Part shown: piece by piece, positions 56,067 through 63,503 of the stretch
How positions within the stretch are numbered: the first letter of the stretch is position 1
Layout of the letters: each line of letters opens with the position of its first letter
DNA from: Hylemonella gracilis str. Niagara R
GTDB lineage: Bacteria; Pseudomonadota; Gammaproteobacteria; Burkholderiales; Burkholderiaceae_C
Assembly: GCF_000600295.1 (NCBI RefSeq)
Contig: NZ_JEMG01000001.1
Location: forward strand, 1,493,165-1,557,164
Direction: 5' to 3'
Length of the DNA: 64,000 nt
Position numbers and translations under genes: made by a program
The notes under the pieces: generated by a model
What the model was told of the DNA's origin: nothing
Databases searched by the model: none
What the model saw: the letters and a program-made list of their open reading frames with translations, nothing else

Positions 56067-56582
56067 TCAAGCGGGTTTGGCGGAGTCTTGGGTGCGGCGG
56101 CCAGTCCAGATCGTACGGCTTTGCAGCACGAAACCGACGATGAAGATCAGCAGCCAGGCCAGCAGCGCAGTCTGCACCACGGGGTCTTCCGGGCCGGCGG
56201 CCAGCGGCCGCGCGGTGGGCAGGCGAGTCAGCGTTTCGTTGATGCCCGGCACCAGCAACAGGAAGAAGCTGAAGGACAGGCCGAAAGCCTGCAGATAGGG
56301 GATGAGGCGACCGAAAAAGCGCAACCGCGGCGCAAGCCAGGCACCACCAAAGGCTGCCAGCAGCGCCAGCACGCCCAGCACATGGCCCGGGTTGACGCCG
56401 CCGGTGCTCGACAAACCAAAGGCGGTGAACACCGACAGCGCCAGACCGACCAGGTAGACCCGACCGGACCGGGTGCCGGGTTCGATGCGGCCCCAGTGTA
56501 TGAAGCCGTACAGGCCCGCGACGACGGGGGCGAGGCTGATCAGGGTGTGGGCAATGCCCAGGATGGAAAGGGGATGCGGCAT
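56067..56582 (-). CDS. Small integral membrane protein, TetR-controlled candidate
   Basis: 171 aa from the ATG at 56580-56582. Five hydrophobic segments are visible: about residues 5-25, 40-60, 68-85, 96-112 and 135-153. The pattern FIHWGRIEPGTRSGRVYLVG and TGGVNPGHVLGVLALLAAFG resembles DUF2306-like membrane proteins, at low confidence. Function is unknown. A 14-bp palindromic box 24 bp upstream matches the one ahead of the neighbouring tetR gene, so the two are probably co-regulated. Confidence 0.7.
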   Translation of the reverse strand: MPHPLSILGIAHTLISLAPVVAGLYGFIHWGRIEPGTRSGRVYLVGLALSVFTAFGLSSTGGVNPGHVLGVLALLAAFGGAWLAPRLRFFGRLIPYLQAFGLSFSFFLLLVPGINETLTRLPTARPLAAGPEDPVVQTALLAWLLIFIVGFVLQSRTIWTGRRTQDSAKPA

Positions 56583-56605
56583 GTTGGCTCTCGATGGTTT
56601 TGAAT

Positions 56606-56619
56606 CTACTAGTAGGTAG
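56606..56619. promoter_or_regulatory. TetR-type operator ahead of the membrane-protein gene
   Basis: CTACTAGTAGGTAG; its core CTACTAGTAG is a perfect dyad. It differs in one base from the box at 57299-57312, which lies ahead of the tetR gene. Confidence 0.7.
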
Positions 56620-56671
56620 TCTACGGGGGTGAAAGAAAAGCGGCCTGTGCCGCTGGGGAAGATGCCTGGTA

Positions 56672-57259
56672 TCAGGCGGGCTGGGTGAGTTTGAGGATGG
56701 CCGGCTGCACGATGGCCGTGAAGGACTGCGGGTCGTCCAGGGCGCGGGCGACCAGCATCGCGCCATGCACCGTCGCGATGAAGGCCAGCGCGGAGACGGC
56801 CGGGCTGTTGAGCAAGTGGAACTGGCCGCGCGTCGCGCCGCGTTGCAGCACGCCAGTCAGCCAAGTGCTCAGGTCATGGAAGTGGGCCTGGACCTCGGTG
56901 GCGACTTCAGCCGGGATGGTCGGCAACTCGGTCGCCAGCATGGCGCAGATGCAGAAGGGGTGTTCGCCACTGCGGATGCAGCCGGCCCAGTAATCCGCGT
57001 AGGCGTTGAGCTCGGACAAGGGGTCGTCGAACCGGCCTTCCAGCATCGAGAGGCTGGCCTGGACTTCCTGGCGGTACTGCAAAACGACGGTCTGCACCAG
57101 CACCGTCTTGCTGGGGAAATGGTGGTGGATGCTGGCCTTGGCGATGTTCACGCGCGCGGCCAGGTCGGCGTAGCTGAAGCTGTTGTAGCCCCCGGCAACC
57201 AGCAGCGAGCGCGTGTGCGCGATGATTTCGGCGGCCTTGGGGGACAGTTCTGAAGACAT
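56672..57259 (-). CDS. TetR/AcrR-family regulator
   Basis: 195 aa. The N-terminal HTH (SFSYADLAARVNIAKASIHH-HFPSK) is standard; the C-terminal ligand domain follows (VVLQYRQEVQASLSMLE, CAMLATELPTIPAEVATEVQ), of the type with an N-terminal Cys-free pocket. It lies upstream of the membrane-protein gene on the same strand. Matching palindromic boxes in front of both genes suggest autoregulation and repression of the membrane protein. Confidence 0.9.
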   Translation of the reverse strand: MSSELSPKAAEIIAHTRSLLVAGGYNSFSYADLAARVNIAKASIHHHFPSKTVLVQTVVLQYRQEVQASLSMLEGRFDDPLSELNAYADYWAGCIRSGEHPFCICAMLATELPTIPAEVATEVQAHFHDLSTWLTGVLQRGATRGQFHLLNSPAVSALAFIATVHGAMLVARALDDPQSFTAIVQPAILKLTQPA

Positions 57260-57297
57260 GGGATAGGGCGGTATGCGCTTTGCAGAATGGGTATTAT

Positions 57298-57313
57298 CCT
57301 ACTAGTTGGTAGG
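57298..57313. promoter_or_regulatory. TetR-type operator ahead of the tetR gene
   Basis: CCTACTAGTTGGTAGG, a 16-bp imperfect palindrome about 38 bp upstream of the tetR start, in an AT-rich promoter-like stretch. It shares 13 of 14 bases with the box at 56606-56619. Confidence 0.72.
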
Positions 57314-57412
57314 TTTCTTGTCAAGCGGCCTGATTCGGCTGGATGGCGAGCCAACGCGCGGTAGGTGCCGGCCCGGCCCGGCGCAGCGCTGCCAAGCGCA
57401 CGCTTATGGTCC

Positions 57413-57979
57413 TCAGACCTTCAGCACGCCCCGAAACCCCCGCGCTGCGTAATAGGACTGCGCGCCGTTGTGGTAGGTGAAGACCGTGTCGTAACGGCGG
57501 TCGCAGAACAATGCGCCGCCGAGCTGGCGGATGCGGGCCGGCGTCTGCACCCAGCTGGAAGTCTTCAGGTCGAATTCGCCCAGCGTCTGCAGCTCGCGGT
57601 ACTCAGCTTCCGTCAGCAGCTCGATGCCCATGGCCGTGGCCATGTCGATGGCTGTGTCCGCGGGCGGCGCGTTGCCCTTGCGGGACTCCAGACCGGCGCG
57701 GTCAAAGCACACGCTGCGGCGGCCCGTCGGGCTCTCGGGCGCGCAGTCGAAGAAGATGAACTCGCCCGTTTTCTTGTCTTGGCCAACCACGTCTGGTTCG
57801 CCGCCGGTCTCCTCCATTTCGGCGAGCGACTTCAGCTTGTCGGCCCGCACTTCCAACCTGGCCTGCACCTCGGTCCAGGCCAGGTTGGCGTGGCGTTTCG
57901 TGTTGTGCTCGAAGCGGGTCTTGAGCGTCTTGAGCAGGGCATCGCGCTGCGGCGCAGTCAGGGTTGGGTTTTTGGGCAT
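57413..57979 (-). CDS. DUF4256-family protein
   Basis: 188 aa from the ATG at 57977-57979; upstream in-frame codons are not conserved-looking. The pattern [78 protein letters not shown] and [10 protein letters not shown] matches what I know of DUF4256. Such proteins are soluble and of unknown function. It stands alone, opposite an SDR remnant. Confidence 0.82.
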   Translation of the reverse strand: MPKNPTLTAPQRDALLKTLKTRFEHNTKRHANLAWTEVQARLEVRADKLKSLAEMEETGGEPDVVGQDKKTGEFIFFDCAPESPTGRRSVCFDRAGLESRKGNAPPADTAIDMATAMGIELLTEAEYRELQTLGEFDLKTSSWVQTPARIRQLGGALFCDRRYDTVFTYHNGAQSYYAARGFRGVLKV

Positions 57980-58015
57980 GGTTGTGGTCAGAAAATTTCC
58001 GCACAGCCATTTTCC

Positions 58016-58144
58016 ATGGAAGACCGTGAACCGTCCAAACCCGCAGAGGTGGCGCACCTCATCGCCTTTCTTGCCTTGATGCGTGCTGGGGCCATCACGG
58101 GAACCGAGTACTTGATCGCTGGCGAGACCATTCCAACAACATGA
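58016..58144 (+). pseudogene. C-terminal remnant of an SDR oxidoreductase
   Basis: A 42-codon fragment ([38 protein letters not shown]) matches the C-terminal end of classical SDRs, where PEEVA-x(3)-FLAS and ITG-x(4)-DGG normally occur. No N-terminal SDR sequence precedes it in any frame; the DUF4256 gene lies there on the other strand. It ends 19 bp from the tail of a TetR gene. It is probably a leftover of a gene truncated by rearrangement. Confidence 0.65.
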
Positions 58145-58162
58145 GCGAAGGCGTGACACTGT

Positions 58163-58813
58163 TCACCGCGAAGTCCGGCTAGGCGGAGTGCTTGCACGTT
58201 CCAGATACCCCAGGCACAAGGATTCCAACTGCCCTGGCAAGGCCCGCGTCAATTTCGCTGGCGCAGTGCCCTCCATCACTGCTTGCATCGCTCCCATCAT
58301 CGCCGTGCTGAACATGTACGTCACCGTGGGCAGATCATCGAACCAGGCATCCGTCGCCGTGGCCAGCATGGCCGCCAGTGCGCTTCGACCGCGCTGTTGC
58401 GCCAGCGCGATCAAAGGTCGGCAATCCAGCTCTCCCACAACCGCATACAGCGCGCGTCCTTCTTCCATGTCTGCCGTCTTTGCCTTGACGAACGCGCGCA
58501 CGACGACGGCCACCATCTTCGCCAGCGGCTCGCCGTGCACCGATGCTGCCGCTTCTTCCAGGGTGGCTCCGATCCGTCCCAGGTGCCGCTCGAGCACGGC
58601 ATACAGCAGCGCCTGCTTGTGCGGGTAGTACTGATACAGCGTGCCCACCGACGCCCCGGCCCGTTCCGCGACCCGAATGGTCGTCAGTTTCTGCAGTCCA
58701 TCGGCCAGCAAAACCTGAATAGTGGCGTCGAAGATCGCGTCCACGGTGGCTTGCGAACGCGCTTGACGCGGCTGTTTGCGGGGCTTCAGGGATGTTCCTG
58801 GGCGGGCACTCAT
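58163..58813 (-). CDS. TetR/AcrR-family regulator
   Basis: 216 aa from the ATG at 58811-58813 (MSARPGTSLKPRKQPRQARS); a start 27 nt upstream would cross the operator. The HTH is LTTIRVAERAGASVGTLYQY followed by YPHKQALLYAVLERHL; the C-terminal ligand domain is unassigned. It is divergent from an aldo/keto reductase gene across 91 bp containing a palindrome, so it probably represses that gene and itself. Confidence 0.9.
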   Translation of the reverse strand: MSARPGTSLKPRKQPRQARSQATVDAIFDATIQVLLADGLQKLTTIRVAERAGASVGTLYQYYPHKQALLYAVLERHLGRIGATLEEAAASVHGEPLAKMVAVVVRAFVKAKTADMEEGRALYAVVGELDCRPLIALAQQRGRSALAAMLATATDAWFDDLPTVTYMFSTAMMGAMQAVMEGTAPAKLTRALPGQLESLCLGYLERASTPPSRTSR

Positions 58814-58829
58814 ATGCGAATTTTCAATC

Positions 58830-58843
58830 TGAATAATCATTCA
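58830..58843. promoter_or_regulatory. Candidate TetR operator, TGAAT-N4-ATTCA
   Basis: TGAATAATCATTCA, a dyad with 5-bp arms plus partial inner symmetry, in the AT-rich divergent gap between the TetR and aldo/keto reductase genes. The form is typical of boxes bound by TetR proteins of this kind. Confidence 0.6.
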
Positions 58844-58904
58844 TATTATCGTGACACTTGATGCACAAGACTTTCTTCACTTCAACAGATTCAGGAGTTT
58901 CGCA

Positions 58905-59783
58905 ATGACAGCAGCCTCTCGCGCCGGCGCCTTCAAATTCGGCAGCCTCGCGGTCCATCGCATGGGATATGGCGCCATGCAATTGGCCGGTCCTCATGTG
59001 TTCGGCCCGCCCAAGGACCGTGCCGCGGCGCTGGCCGTGTTGCGCGCGGCCATCGAAAGCGGCATCAACCATCTGGACACCAGCGATTTTTACGGGCCCC
59101 ACGTGACCAACCAGATCATTCGTGAGGCCTTGCATCCCTACCGCGATGACTTGGTCATCGTCACCAAGGTGGGCGCCAAGCGCGGTGAGGATGCCGCGTG
59201 GCTCCCGGCCACATCGCCGCATGAGCTGCAGTCCGCCGTTCACGACAACCTGCGCAACCTCGGCCTGGACGTGCTGGACGTGGTGAACCTGCGGCTGATG
59301 TTCAACGTGGCGGCTCCCGCCGAAGGGGACGTCGAACCACTGCTGGCCCCGCTGGTCGCGCTGCGGGACCAAGGTCTGATTCGCCACATCGGCCTGAGCA
59401 ATGCCACACCTGCGCAAGTGGCGCAGGCCAGGAGCATGACGGACATCGTGTGCGTGCAGAACATGTACAACCTGGCGCATCGCGAGAACGACGCGTTGGT
59501 GGACAGCCTGGCGCAGGCGGGCATTGCCTACGTGCCGTTTTTCCCGCTGGGTGGGTTCTCGCCGCTGCAATCGTCGATCCTGAACGATGTGGCGGCCCAG
59601 CACGAGGCGACGCCGATGCAGGTCGCGCTGGCGTGGCTGTTGCAACGTTCGCCCAACATCCTGCTGATTCCCGGAACGTCCTCGGTGAAGCACCTGGAGC
59701 AGAACATCGCCAGCGTCGGCCTGACGCTGGCTGCCGAGGCGATTCAGGCTCTGGATGGGATTGGAGCGGCCAAACAGCAATAA
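58905..59783 (+). CDS. Aldo/keto reductase family oxidoreductase
   Basis: 292 aa from the ATG at 58905, with AGGAG at 58893-58897; an upstream in-frame start is rejected. A (beta/alpha)8 reductase: Asp and Tyr of the active site are in NHLDTSDFYGPHVTNQ and Lys in LVIVTKVGAK. The usual catalytic His position reads DVVNLRLM, so that His is replaced by Asn, as in the YdbC-like subgroup. LLIPGTSSVKHLEQN binds cofactor. The divergent TetR is the likely repressor. Confidence 0.88.
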   Translation: MTAASRAGAFKFGSLAVHRMGYGAMQLAGPHVFGPPKDRAAALAVLRAAIESGINHLDTSDFYGPHVTNQIIREALHPYRDDLVIVTKVGAKRGEDAAWLPATSPHELQSAVHDNLRNLGLDVLDVVNLRLMFNVAAPAEGDVEPLLAPLVALRDQGLIRHIGLSNATPAQVAQARSMTDIVCVQNMYNLAHRENDALVDSLAQAGIAYVPFFPLGGFSPLQSSILNDVAAQHEATPMQVALAWLLQRSPNILLIPGTSSVKHLEQNIASVGLTLAAEAIQALDGIGAAKQQ

Positions 59784-59829
59784 GCCATCGACAGTAAGTT
59801 GTCGCGTGGGCTGGGAGGTTGTTTAATCC

Positions 59830-60870
59830 TCAGCGCTTGCCGATGCTGGATGACACCTTCCAGAGATCCACGCCGCCATCGCGCGCATGCGGTTCGATGG
59901 CGGCCAGTTCTTCCGGGCTGAAGGCCAGGTTCTTCAGGGCATCCAGCGAGTCGTCGAGCTGTTCCACGGTACGCGCGCCTATCAGGGCCGAGCTGACCCG
60001 CGCGTCACGCAAGACCCAGGCGATCGCCATCTGCGCCAGGGTCTGCCCGCGTCGGGTCGCGATGCCATTGAGCGCCTGGATGTGCCGCAGGTTCTCCTCG
60101 CTCAACATGCCTTGTTTCAAGGACCCGCCACGGGTGGCGCGTGCGTCCTCGGGCACGCCTTGGAGGTACTTGCTGGTGAGCAGGCCCTGGGCCAGCGGCG
60201 AGAAGGCGATGCAGCCGACGCCGAGTTCCCCCAGGGTGTCGAGCAGGCCCTGCTCGATGCTGCGGTTGAGCATGGAGTAATTCGGCTGGTGGATCAAAAG
60301 CGGGACTTTTTCGTCGGCAAGGATCTTCGCGGCCTCGCGGGTGAGTTCGGGCGAGTAGGACGAAATGCCCACGTAGAGTGCCTTGCCCTGTTTGTGCAGT
60401 TGCACCAGCGCGTGCATGGTTTCGTCCAGTGGCGTGTTCGGGTCCACGCGGTGCGAGTAGAAGATGTCCACGTAGTCCAGCCCCATGCGCTTGAGGCTCT
60501 GGTCGCAGCTGGCGATGAGGTGCTTGCGCGTGCCCGTGGGACCGCCGTAGGGGCCGGGCCACATGGCCCAGCCGGCCTTGGTCGAGATGATCAGCTCGTC
60601 ACGATGCGGCGCGAAGTCCGCCGCGAGCCAGCGGCCGAAGTGCTCCTCCGCCGAGCCAGCCGGCGGGCCATAGTTGTTCGCGAGATCGAAATGGGTCACG
60701 CCCCGGTCGAAGGCCCGGCGCAGGATGGCGCGGCCGGTCTCGAAGCGATCAACGCCGCCAAAGTTCTGCCACAGGCCCAGCGAAATGGCGGGCAGCACCA
60801 GGCCGCTGTGGCCCACGCGGCGGTAGGGCATGCGGCCGTCGTAACGGGAAGGGTCGGCAACAAAGGTCAT
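59830..60870 (-). CDS. Aldo/keto reductase (YghZ/L-glyceraldehyde 3-phosphate reductase-like)
   Basis: 346 aa, full length. The N-terminus MPYRRVGHSGLVLPAISLGL is followed by the active-site blocks THFDLANNYGPPAGSAE, LIISTKAGWAMWPGPYG and VDIFYSHRVDPNTPLDE (His). The GPYGGPTGTRKHL loop is characteristic of YghZ-type enzymes, which reduce small aldehydes such as methylglyoxal or L-glyceraldehyde 3-phosphate. It converges with the preceding aldo/keto reductase. Confidence 0.9.
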   Translation of the reverse strand: MTFVADPSRYDGRMPYRRVGHSGLVLPAISLGLWQNFGGVDRFETGRAILRRAFDRGVTHFDLANNYGPPAGSAEEHFGRWLAADFAPHRDELIISTKAGWAMWPGPYGGPTGTRKHLIASCDQSLKRMGLDYVDIFYSHRVDPNTPLDETMHALVQLHKQGKALYVGISSYSPELTREAAKILADEKVPLLIHQPNYSMLNRSIEQGLLDTLGELGVGCIAFSPLAQGLLTSKYLQGVPEDARATRGGSLKQGMLSEENLRHIQALNGIATRRGQTLAQMAIAWVLRDARVSSALIGARTVEQLDDSLDALKNLAFSPEELAAIEPHARDGGVDLWKVSSSIGKR

Positions 60871-60956
60871 GAGGGTTTCCTTGCGGAGTGATGCGGCTGA
60901 AGCAGGAGGGAAGATGTTAGCGTTTGGGCAGGCGGGTCTATAGGCCGGACGCGCGC

Positions 60957-62090
60957 TCAGAACCGGTCGTGTCCCGGCAGGCGGGCCAGCACGCGCAGGT
61001 CGGGGCCGACCGTCACCGTTTCCCGATAGTCCAGCGCGACGGCGTCGTCCAACGTGCTCAGGGGACCGATGCGGGCCATGCCTCGTCCCGCGCCCAACAG
61101 CTTGGGCGCGAGGTAGACCAGCAGTTCGTCAACCAGGCCCTCGCGCAGCAAGGAGCCATTGAGCTGGTGGCCGGCTTCGACATGCAACTCGTTGATTTCG
61201 CGCTGCGTGGCCAGGTCGCGCAGCAGGGCGCTCAGGTCTACCTTGCCTGCTTCATTCGGCAACTGCATGACGGTGGCGCCCCGCGCTTCCAGGGCTGCTT
61301 GCCGTGCGGTGTCGGCCACGGCGGTGTAGATCAGCAAGGGCTGGGCGGCGCGGCCCGGGGCGGTGTCGCGCCGGGGCTCGAACAGGGCGGCATCCAGCGG
61401 TGTTTCGAGGCGGCTGTCGACCACCACCAGGCGGGGCTGGCGCGGTGTTTCCACCAGACGCACATCCAGGCGCGGATTGTCTTCGCGCACGGTACCGATG
61501 CCGGTGAGGATGGCGCAGGCTCGTGCGCGCCAGGCGTGGCCATCGGCCCGGGCTTCGGGGCTGGTGATCCACTGGCTGACGCCGTTGGCCAGGGCGGTCT
61601 GGCCATCGAGCGAGGCGGCGATCTTCAAACGCACCCACGGCCGGCGGCGTTGCATGCGGCTGAAGAAACCCAGGTTGAGTTCGCGCGACTCGGCCGCGCC
61701 GGGGCCGACCTCCACCGCCACGCCGGCTGCCCGCAGGCGGGAGAATCCTAGACCCGCGACCTGGGGGTTGGGGTCTTCGAGCGAGGCGACGACCTTGCCG
61801 ATGCCGGCCGCGGCGAGCGCCTCGCAGCAGGGGCCGGTACGGCCCTGGTGCGCGCAGGGCTCCAGCGTCACGTAGGCGGTGGCGCCGCGCACGTCGTGGC
61901 CGCGCGCCTGTGCGTCGCGCAGCGCCATCACCTCCGCGTGCGGCCCACCCGCGCGCTGGGTGTGGCCTGCGCCCAGCAACTGGCCATCGGTGCCCACGAT
62001 GACGCAGCCCACGCGTGGGTTGGGCGAGGTGAGGTAGAGGCCCTGTTCAGCCAGGGCAAGCGCGCGTTGCATGGGGACGGGCAAAGACAT
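60957..62090 (-). CDS. ribD: Bifunctional riboflavin biosynthesis deaminase/reductase RibD
   Basis: 377 aa, full length. The N-terminal deaminase (1-145) has zinc-site motifs GGPHAEVMALRDA and TLEPCAHQGRTGPC; the C-terminal reductase (about 150-377) has RLKIAASLDGQTALANG, ITSPEARADGHAWRA and INELHVEAGHQLNGSLLREG. It makes the 5-amino-6-ribitylamino-uracil phosphate precursor. In many relatives it lies next to ribE; here about 5 kb of accessory genes separate them. Confidence 0.96.
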   Translation of the reverse strand: MSLPVPMQRALALAEQGLYLTSPNPRVGCVIVGTDGQLLGAGHTQRAGGPHAEVMALRDAQARGHDVRGATAYVTLEPCAHQGRTGPCCEALAAAGIGKVVASLEDPNPQVAGLGFSRLRAAGVAVEVGPGAAESRELNLGFFSRMQRRRPWVRLKIAASLDGQTALANGVSQWITSPEARADGHAWRARACAILTGIGTVREDNPRLDVRLVETPRQPRLVVVDSRLETPLDAALFEPRRDTAPGRAAQPLLIYTAVADTARQAALEARGATVMQLPNEAGKVDLSALLRDLATQREINELHVEAGHQLNGSLLREGLVDELLVYLAPKLLGAGRGMARIGPLSTLDDAVALDYRETVTVGPDLRVLARLPGHDRF

Positions 62091-62117
62091 GGGGCGAGTC
62101 TAAGCCCAGGACCCAGA

Positions 62118-62153
62118 CGCAAACCAAAACCCAAACCCAAACGCAAACGCAAG
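62118..62153. repeat. Six tandem hexamers in the ribD/fimT intergenic region
   Basis: Units CGCAAA, CCAAAA, CCCAAA, CCCAAA, CGCAAA and CGCAAG run head to tail 28 bp upstream of the ribD start (reading TTTGCG/TTTGGG on the ribD strand). Such a tract can vary in copy number. The rest of the 184-bp gap between the two divergent genes must contain both promoters; I see nothing else clear in it. Confidence 0.65.
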
Positions 62154-62274
62154 CGTTCGATGGGGAGGACAAGATGACGAACAGCACTGCCGCGCATTTG
62201 CGCACTGCCGGAATCCGGCTTTTGTCCCCGTGCAGCGACTTACGAGGTTCAGACAGTGTGGTTAGTCTGCCGCC

Positions 62275-62844
62275 ATGCCCGCGCTTCGATCCATCTGCCC
62301 AGTTTGTGGACTCCCGCGCCACCGTGTCAGGGGCTTCGCCCTGATGGAGTTGATGCTGGCCTTGGCGATGGCTGCGCTGTTGGCGACCCTGGCGGCGCCT
62401 GCCTACCAACGCTTCTTGCTGCAACGCGGCGTGCAGGCCGCCGTGGACGCCCTGGTCGGGGACCTGCGCTACGCGCGGTCCGAGGCCCTGATGCGCTCCG
62501 CCCGGGTCAGTGTCTGCAGCTCGCGCGACGGCGCGTCCTGCCTGGCCACGCCGGACTGGGCGGCCGGCTGGATCGTGTTCACCGACGTCGATGGCGACGG
62601 CGTGGTCGACGCCGGGGAGCGCGTGCTGCGGGTGCAGGCCGCGCCCGCCTATCTGGCCTCACTCAGCACCTCGGCCGTACGAGCCGCCGTGGTCTACGAA
62701 GCCACCGGTTGGGCACGCGCGGCGGGCCGTACCTTCACTTTCACGCCGGTGGCTTCAGTTGCTGGCGCGGGGGTGCGCATCGTCTGTGTGTCCAATCAGG
62801 GGCGGGCCGGCACCCGCCCCCCGGGAACCTTGAAATGCAGCTGA
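62275..62844 (+). CDS. fimT: Type IV pilus minor pilin, FimT/GspH family
   Basis: 189 aa. A 21-residue leader ends at the prepilin cleavage site RG-FALMELMLALAMAALLAT, with Glu at position +5 as usual. The C-terminal domain is GspH-like (VFTDVDGDGVVDAGERVLRV, FTFTPVASVAGAGVRIVCVS). It should be processed by PilD and help prime pilus assembly. The first gene of a minor-pilin operon, overlapping pilV by 10 bp. Confidence 0.9.
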   Translation: MPALRSICPVCGLPRHRVRGFALMELMLALAMAALLATLAAPAYQRFLLQRGVQAAVDALVGDLRYARSEALMRSARVSVCSSRDGASCLATPDWAAGWIVFTDVDGDGVVDAGERVLRVQAAPAYLASLSTSAVRAAVVYEATGWARAAGRTFTFTPVASVAGAGVRIVCVSNQGRAGTRPPGTLKCS

Positions 62845-63503
62845 GGCCGCGACGCCATCGAGTCCGGTCTTGCCCGGGCCAGCGAGGCGGGACTCTGGTG
62901 GAGGTGCTGGTCGCCATGGCCCTGCTGTCCTTCGCGTTGTACGCCCTGGTCGCCGCCCACGCCGCTGCCTTGCGTTACAGCCAGATGAGCCGCCACCGGG
63001 CCACGGCCGTGCTGCTTGCGGCGGACATGGGTGAACGTCTGCGCGCCAACCTGGGCCGCACGGGCGAGTCGCAGGCGTCGTCGGCTCCAGGGGAGGACGC
63101 TGGAGCTGACCCGACCCCACCGCTGCCGGCGACCGGCTTCTGGGCTGGGGACTACGACTACACGCTGGACTTCCTGCGCCAGCAGGGCGCGGTGGAGGGC
63201 CCGGTCGAATCCTGTACCAGCGCAACGAGCCTCTGCACGGCGGCGCAGATCGCAGCCTTGGATCTCGCGCAGTGGCGCCAGGCCGTGCGTCGCCAGTTGC
63301 CATCGGGGGCGGTGTATGCCCAGCGCGACCCGGCGCGGGCGATCATGGACCTCTGGGTGGCTTGGCGGGAAACGGCGCGCGTCGCGGTCGAGGAAGCCGA
63401 GGCATCCGAGGGCCTACCGATCCCACCAGGCGAATGTCCCGAAGGATGGGGCCAGGGCGAGGACCGAGGGGTCCGGTGCGTGCATCTGCGGGTTGGGCTG
63501 TGA
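62835..63503 (+). CDS. pilV: Type IV pilus modification protein PilV
   Basis: 222 aa from the ATG at 62835, which overlaps the fimT end; a much longer in-frame reading runs through fimT and is rejected. The prepilin site RGG-TLVEVLVAMALLSFALYA follows an 18-residue basic leader. The C-terminal domain contains Cys pairs (VESCTSATSLCTAAQ, CPEGWGQGEDRGVRCV). A minor pilin of the assembly-priming complex. Its stop overlaps the next start (TGATG). Confidence 0.9.
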   Translation: MQLRPRRHRVRSCPGQRGGTLVEVLVAMALLSFALYALVAAHAAALRYSQMSRHRATAVLLAADMGERLRANLGRTGESQASSAPGEDAGADPTPPLPATGFWAGDYDYTLDFLRQQGAVEGPVESCTSATSLCTAAQIAALDLAQWRQAVRRQLPSGAVYAQRDPARAIMDLWVAWRETARVAVEEAEASEGLPIPPGECPEGWGQGEDRGVRCVHLRVGL

